From JAYEJB01 sp034716415 (GTDB lineage Bacteria; Patescibacteriota; Patescibacteriia; SG8-24), in assembly GCA_034716415.1 (NCBI GenBank), contig JAYEJB010000039.1:1-13620 (forward strand): a stretch of DNA of 13,620 nucleotides, written 5' to 3'. Each line of letters begins with the position of its first letter. Position 1 is the first letter of the stretch. Of the stretch, positions 11,601 to 13,620 are shown one piece after another. The notes under the pieces were generated by a model. That model searched no databases and was not told the DNA's origin. It worked only from the letters and a program-made list of their open reading frames with translations. The position numbers and the translations under genes are program-made.

Positions 11601-13620
11601 ACGGCGCGTTCTCGTACGACGGTGTACCGAACCATGCCAGTGGTGCGTTCACGCAAGAGGCCCCGGTAGCAGGAGCTCCGCCTCCGCCTCCGCCTCCGTG
11701 TGCCGATAACGACGGCGGCCAGAATTACCTGGTCCGAGGGACAGTGACCACACCGGTCGTATCCTTCATCGATGTCTGTATCGATAGGACCGTGCTGCAG
11801 GAGTACTACTGTACCGCGCTCGATTACACGTCGGAGATCCATGACTGCGGACTGGGCTACAAATGCTCGGCCGGCAGGTGCACTCCGGATACGTTCGTTC
11901 CGCCGACTACGGTCTGCGGCAACGGAATCTGTGAGAGCCGTGACTGCGATGTCGACTGCGCGCAGATGGCGTACGACCTGTACATCATCAATCCGGACAG
12001 TTCTGAACATCATCGGGGCTCCGGTAACGTGCGGGAGACGGAGATCGAACCAGGCGTGTTTGAACTCGCTTATGAGGACAACTCGGGCGCGTTCGATCAT
12101 GATGACGTCGTGATGAGGCTCGATTCCAAGGATTGCCGGAACGTGACGGTCTCACTCGTCAGCCACAACGGTACGCAGAACCACATCGTCCGGATGACGA
12201 CGTCGTACGAAGGTGCTCCCAAGTTCGACGACTACATCTGGCAGGACTCTCTCGTCTCGATAGGAGCGACCTGGAACAAGAACTGTGCCGCTGACCCGAC
12301 TATCTGCGTCGGCAACGAGAACAGTATCAACTGTCCGGAAGACTGTGTCGAAATTCCGCCGACGCCTGAGATCGAGGAGGAAGAGCCGACCGTAACGGAT
12401 GAGGAGAGGCTTTCGATCGTCGATCTGTGGTTCTTCGTGACCAGGGCAAGATTGCCGCTGGTCATAGAGGACGTGACAGGTGAGGTGTTCCCGGCGACGA
12501 CAGTGATCGTCTACTTGCCGGATGAATCGATCCGCAAGCCGATCAGGCGCGCGTTCGTGAACTTCACGGGTTCGTCCTACGCCATGCAACCGACTCAGAG
12601 TTTCGAAGCCACCCTTGGAACCCCGAGCACGACCGGTGACTACCCGCTGACGATGATAGTCGAGTACGAGGACGATACCAACGACTCGATCGACGCCAAC
12701 ATCCGCGTCGTACCGTTCGGACAGGTGATAGATGACAGCGGTGCAGGATTGGAGGGAGTGCGTGTCACCCTGTACGAGGACAAGGGAGGCGGCAACTTCG
12801 GTATCTGGGACGGTACCCCTTACGGCATGATCAATCCGCAGACGAGCCGTGAGGACGGCAAGTACGGGTTCATCGTACCGCCAGGCACCTACAAGCTCGT
12901 GGCTACGCTGGAAGGCTACAGGGAGAAGGAGACGCTGGCGTTCCCGATCACCAACAATCTGGCCGCGCGCGACATGACGCTCATCAAGAAGCCGGAAGAG
13001 ACCATCGCCGACATTGCCGAAATCCTTGTAGAGACCGAGGATCTCGGTGAAGCCGTAGCGAAAGTCGCTGACGTAGTTGCTGAAGAGACCATCTATCGGG
13101 CAAAGATAGTGGCGGAGGATGTAACGGAATTCATCCAGAATGAGACGGTGGAAGAGCAGACCGAGCAGGTCGCGGCGCCGACAGTCGCGGCGGTGGCGGT
13201 CGCCAACGTTGCGGTAGCAGGTGCGACGACGGCCACGGCGGTCCCGTACATGATCTACCTGTACAGTCTTCTCACGCATCCGAGCATCCTGTTCCTGGGA
13301 AGGCGCAGGAAGAAATGGGGCGTGGTCTACGACGCCATCACTAAGAAAGCGGTCGATCTCGCCATCGTACGTCTCATCGACGACAAGACGGGCAAGATCA
13401 TGCGTTCCATGGTGACGGACAAGAGCGGACGGTACTTCTTCATCGTCGAGCCCGGTTCGTACAGGCTGATGGTCGCCAAGAACGGATTCGTCTTCCCGAC
13501 GGCGTATCTGGAGGGTGAGAAGGAAGACGCGCGTTTCATCGACCTGTATCACGGCGAGACCATCCATGTGACGCAGAGCACTTCCATCACGGCCAACGTT
13601 CCGGTCGATCCGGTCGCCAA
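8603..13620 (+). CDS. Giant multidomain surface protein with FN3-like and carboxypeptidase-regulatory-like domains (3' end outside window)
   Basis: The frame is open from ATG 8603 to the window end: 1672 complete codons, no stop. Order: basic N-terminus and hydrophobic segment (about 24-44); domain shared with the 6071 protein (about 46-218; SVGGTW, DGTARTI); Cys-rich motif CGNGIIEAGEGCDDGN (223-238) of the type common in myxobacterial surface proteins; six prolines (255-260); five FN3-like repeats (about 261-722); three FN3-like repeats of a second type (about 724-1025); proline linker; Cys-rich region (about 1033-1125, with CGNGICESRDC); a further Cys-containing domain; an acidic linker; a carboxypeptidase-regulatory-like domain (about 1372-1460); an acidic helix; a hydrophobic segment (about 1525-1555); GRRRKKWGVVYD; and a second regulatory-like domain (about 1572-1640). 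No Shine-Dalgarno sequence is evident. Likely adhesion or envelope-spanning role. Confidence 0.85.
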   Translation, partial: MGNKNVDKYPFGLSRRLYRLNVGMTIVLVAIVATTAAVLWIRAADVSNMKDTMSNQSINGTATHRISFDLSGGNTFASGEVIAIDLASAFSVGGTWTTADFAFDDGTARTIDAVAQGAGTSTVSCTDGANNVGVAIDTTDLVFRVIPCGGSFTPSAVGASVLLTIYGAVPNGWVANPATAGSYSVLITDAGGECDEGDCVIWVAIVDTSDVSVTATVVSAAVCGNGIIEAGEGCDDGNTTSGDGCSATCQVEGGPPPPPPDTTPPVISGIVVTDITTSSASVTWTTNEASTSLVRYGLTSSYGSEQSIGGYVTSHSVPLSSLSEGVTYHYQVCSTDSPGNQACSGDNTFMTLDDTPPVISNVQVTGITGTSATITWDTDESSDSNVDYDTVAGPPYGDTESDATMVTSHSITVIGLTSGTTYHYRVRSGDASSNEAFTADAVFTTADADAPVISNIRVTDVAATSVIVRWDTDEAADSKVDYGLIATYTDIETDATMVIDHAVTLSGLTSSTTYHYRVRSADASSNESASGDLTFTTADTTPPVISNINVVDITTTSARVTWDTDEAADSNVDYGTDATYGDTESDAALVTNHSIDLAGLAPATEIHFRIRTSDVGSNEATSSDQTFTTATPAPPVLSNIRVENITEDQARVLWDTDTSSDSAVDYGTDATYGSTETDVVMTVNHLIVLNGLSTGTTYHYQVRSTDAYSQETVSGDLTFTTSSDTMPPANVTDFTAAPGDGEIVLTWVNPLDADFQGVIILRKESGFPTGPTDGTVVYDGTAETHTDAGLTNGITYFYAAYAYDEVPNYASGALTSAAPAGPPDTTPPGEVTGFTATPGNMEIQLDWTNPADADFAGVRIVRGPAGGTCPTGPTDGTTVYEGVGETWLDVGLTNGTAYCYAAYTFDGVPNWSSGVTSSATPVAPPDVAPPANVTDLTATSGDELISLTWTNPIDLDWAGTVIVRKTGGFPVDQTDGIVVYDGIGNNTIDVGLTNGTMYYYGAFSYDGVPNHASGAFTQEAPVAGAPPPPPPPCADNDGGQNYLVRGTVTTPVVSFIDVCIDRTVLQEYYCTALDYTSEIHDCGLGYKCSAGRCTPDTFVPPTTVCGNGICESRDCDVDCAQMAYDLYIINPDSSEHHRGSGNVRETEIEPGVFELAYEDNSGAFDHDDVVMRLDSKDCRNVTVSLVSHNGTQNHIVRMTTSYEGAPKFDDYIWQDSLVSIGATWNKNCAADPTICVGNENSINCPEDCVEIPPTPEIEEEEPTVTDEERLSIVDLWFFVTRARLPLVIEDVTGEVFPATTVIVYLPDESIRKPIRRAFVNFTGSSYAMQPTQSFEATLGTPSTTGDYPLTMIVEYEDDTNDSIDANIRVVPFGQVIDDSGAGLEGVRVTLYEDKGGGNFGIWDGTPYGMINPQTSREDGKYGFIVPPGTYKLVATLEGYREKETLAFPITNNLAARDMTLIKKPEETIADIAEILVETEDLGEAVAKVADVVAEETIYRAKIVAEDVTEFIQNETVEEQTEQVAAPTVAAVAVANVAVAGATTATAVPYMIYLYSLLTHPSILFLGRRRKKWGVVYDAITKKAVDLAIVRLIDDKTGKIMRSMVTDKSGRYFFIVEPGSYRLMVAKNGFVFPTAYLEGEKEDARFIDLYHGETIHVTQSTSITANVPVDPVA
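9383..10771 (+). repeat. Five tandem FN3-like repeats, first type, within the giant gene
   Basis: Units of about 92-96 codons begin near 9383, 9659, 9947, 10217 and 10493. The pattern is TPPVISNI, then TSAxVTWDTDE, VDYG, YGxTExD, TTYHYRVRS and TFTT. Unit 1 is the most divergent (WTTNEAST; it has the cysteines in QVCSTDSPGNQACS). Units 2-5 are closer to each other, which suggests expansion by duplication. Confidence 0.85.
10772..11697 (+). repeat. Three tandem FN3-like repeats, second type, within the giant gene
   Basis: Units of about 100 codons begin near 10772, 11072 and 11378. The pattern is PPxxVTxFTA, LTWxNPxDxDFxG, VVYDG, DxGLTNGxxYxYAAY and VPNxxSG. The unit starting at 11072 carries two extra cysteines (GGTCPTGP and YCYAA). 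The array ends in a run of prolines (near 11680-11698) before the second Cys-rich region. Confidence 0.85.

Noticed and set aside
11354..12100. 248-residue minus-strand ORF opposite the giant gene
   Set aside because: Antisense shadow of the same kind, lying across FN3-like repeats and Cys-rich segments that are convincing on the plus strand.
12152..13567. 471-residue minus-strand ORF opposite the giant gene
   Set aside because: The translation is Arg/Asp/His-rich with no recognisable domain, as expected for the antisense of a GC-rich biased coding frame. The plus strand has a continuous multidomain protein here.

Overview
Likely origin: a bacterium with the standard genetic code (two genes end in UGA and one in UAG). 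I infer Candidate Phyla Radiation/Patescibacteria. The reasons are surface proteins with repeated STNY motifs and domains ending in LTFIATGTF, and a huge FN3/carboxypeptidase-regulatory-like protein whose end carries GRRRKKWGVVYD after a membrane segment. This is family knowledge; no search was run, and no lineage below phylum is claimed.

Layout. 1-1260: truncated copies of a palindromic repeat, then a short M50 site-2-type protease (188-1057) with its own promoter and terminator. 1119-1210: a full palindromic element. 1263-1544 (minus): rpsT (ribosomal protein S20) with a clear TTGACA-17-TATTCT promoter. 1684-1790: a second full palindromic element. 1798-2790 (minus): rmuC. 2791-4784: about 2 kb with no convincing protein gene. 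It holds tRNA-Arg(CCU), a 13-bp inverted repeat, tRNA-Ala(CGC), a strong terminator, two parS-like palindromes, a third palindromic element, a composite repeat bounded by 39-bp perfect inverted repeats, and a group of DnaA-box-like sites. I propose this stretch as a candidate chromosome origin/centromere region. rpsT and rmuC read leftward and everything right of it reads rightward, although the M50 gene at the left edge does not fit.

4785-13620 (plus): four consecutive genes for exported or membrane-anchored proteins. They are two secreted beta-rich proteins that share a C-terminal domain, a DUF916/WxIP-like membrane-anchored protein, and a partial protein of at least 1672 residues. The giant protein shares its N-terminal domain with the second secreted protein and carries eight FN3-like repeats; it runs off the right edge. 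The shared modules suggest the four proteins act together at the cell surface, perhaps like the WxL/WxIP systems of Gram-positive bacteria. The gaps between them hold long hairpins and one roughly 270-nt structured leader.

Most notable: (i) the parS plus DnaA-box cluster, and (ii) a directional palindromic repeat family. Each of its arms is itself a small palindrome, the two arms differ in a compensated way, and each arm carries a TTATNCACA sequence.
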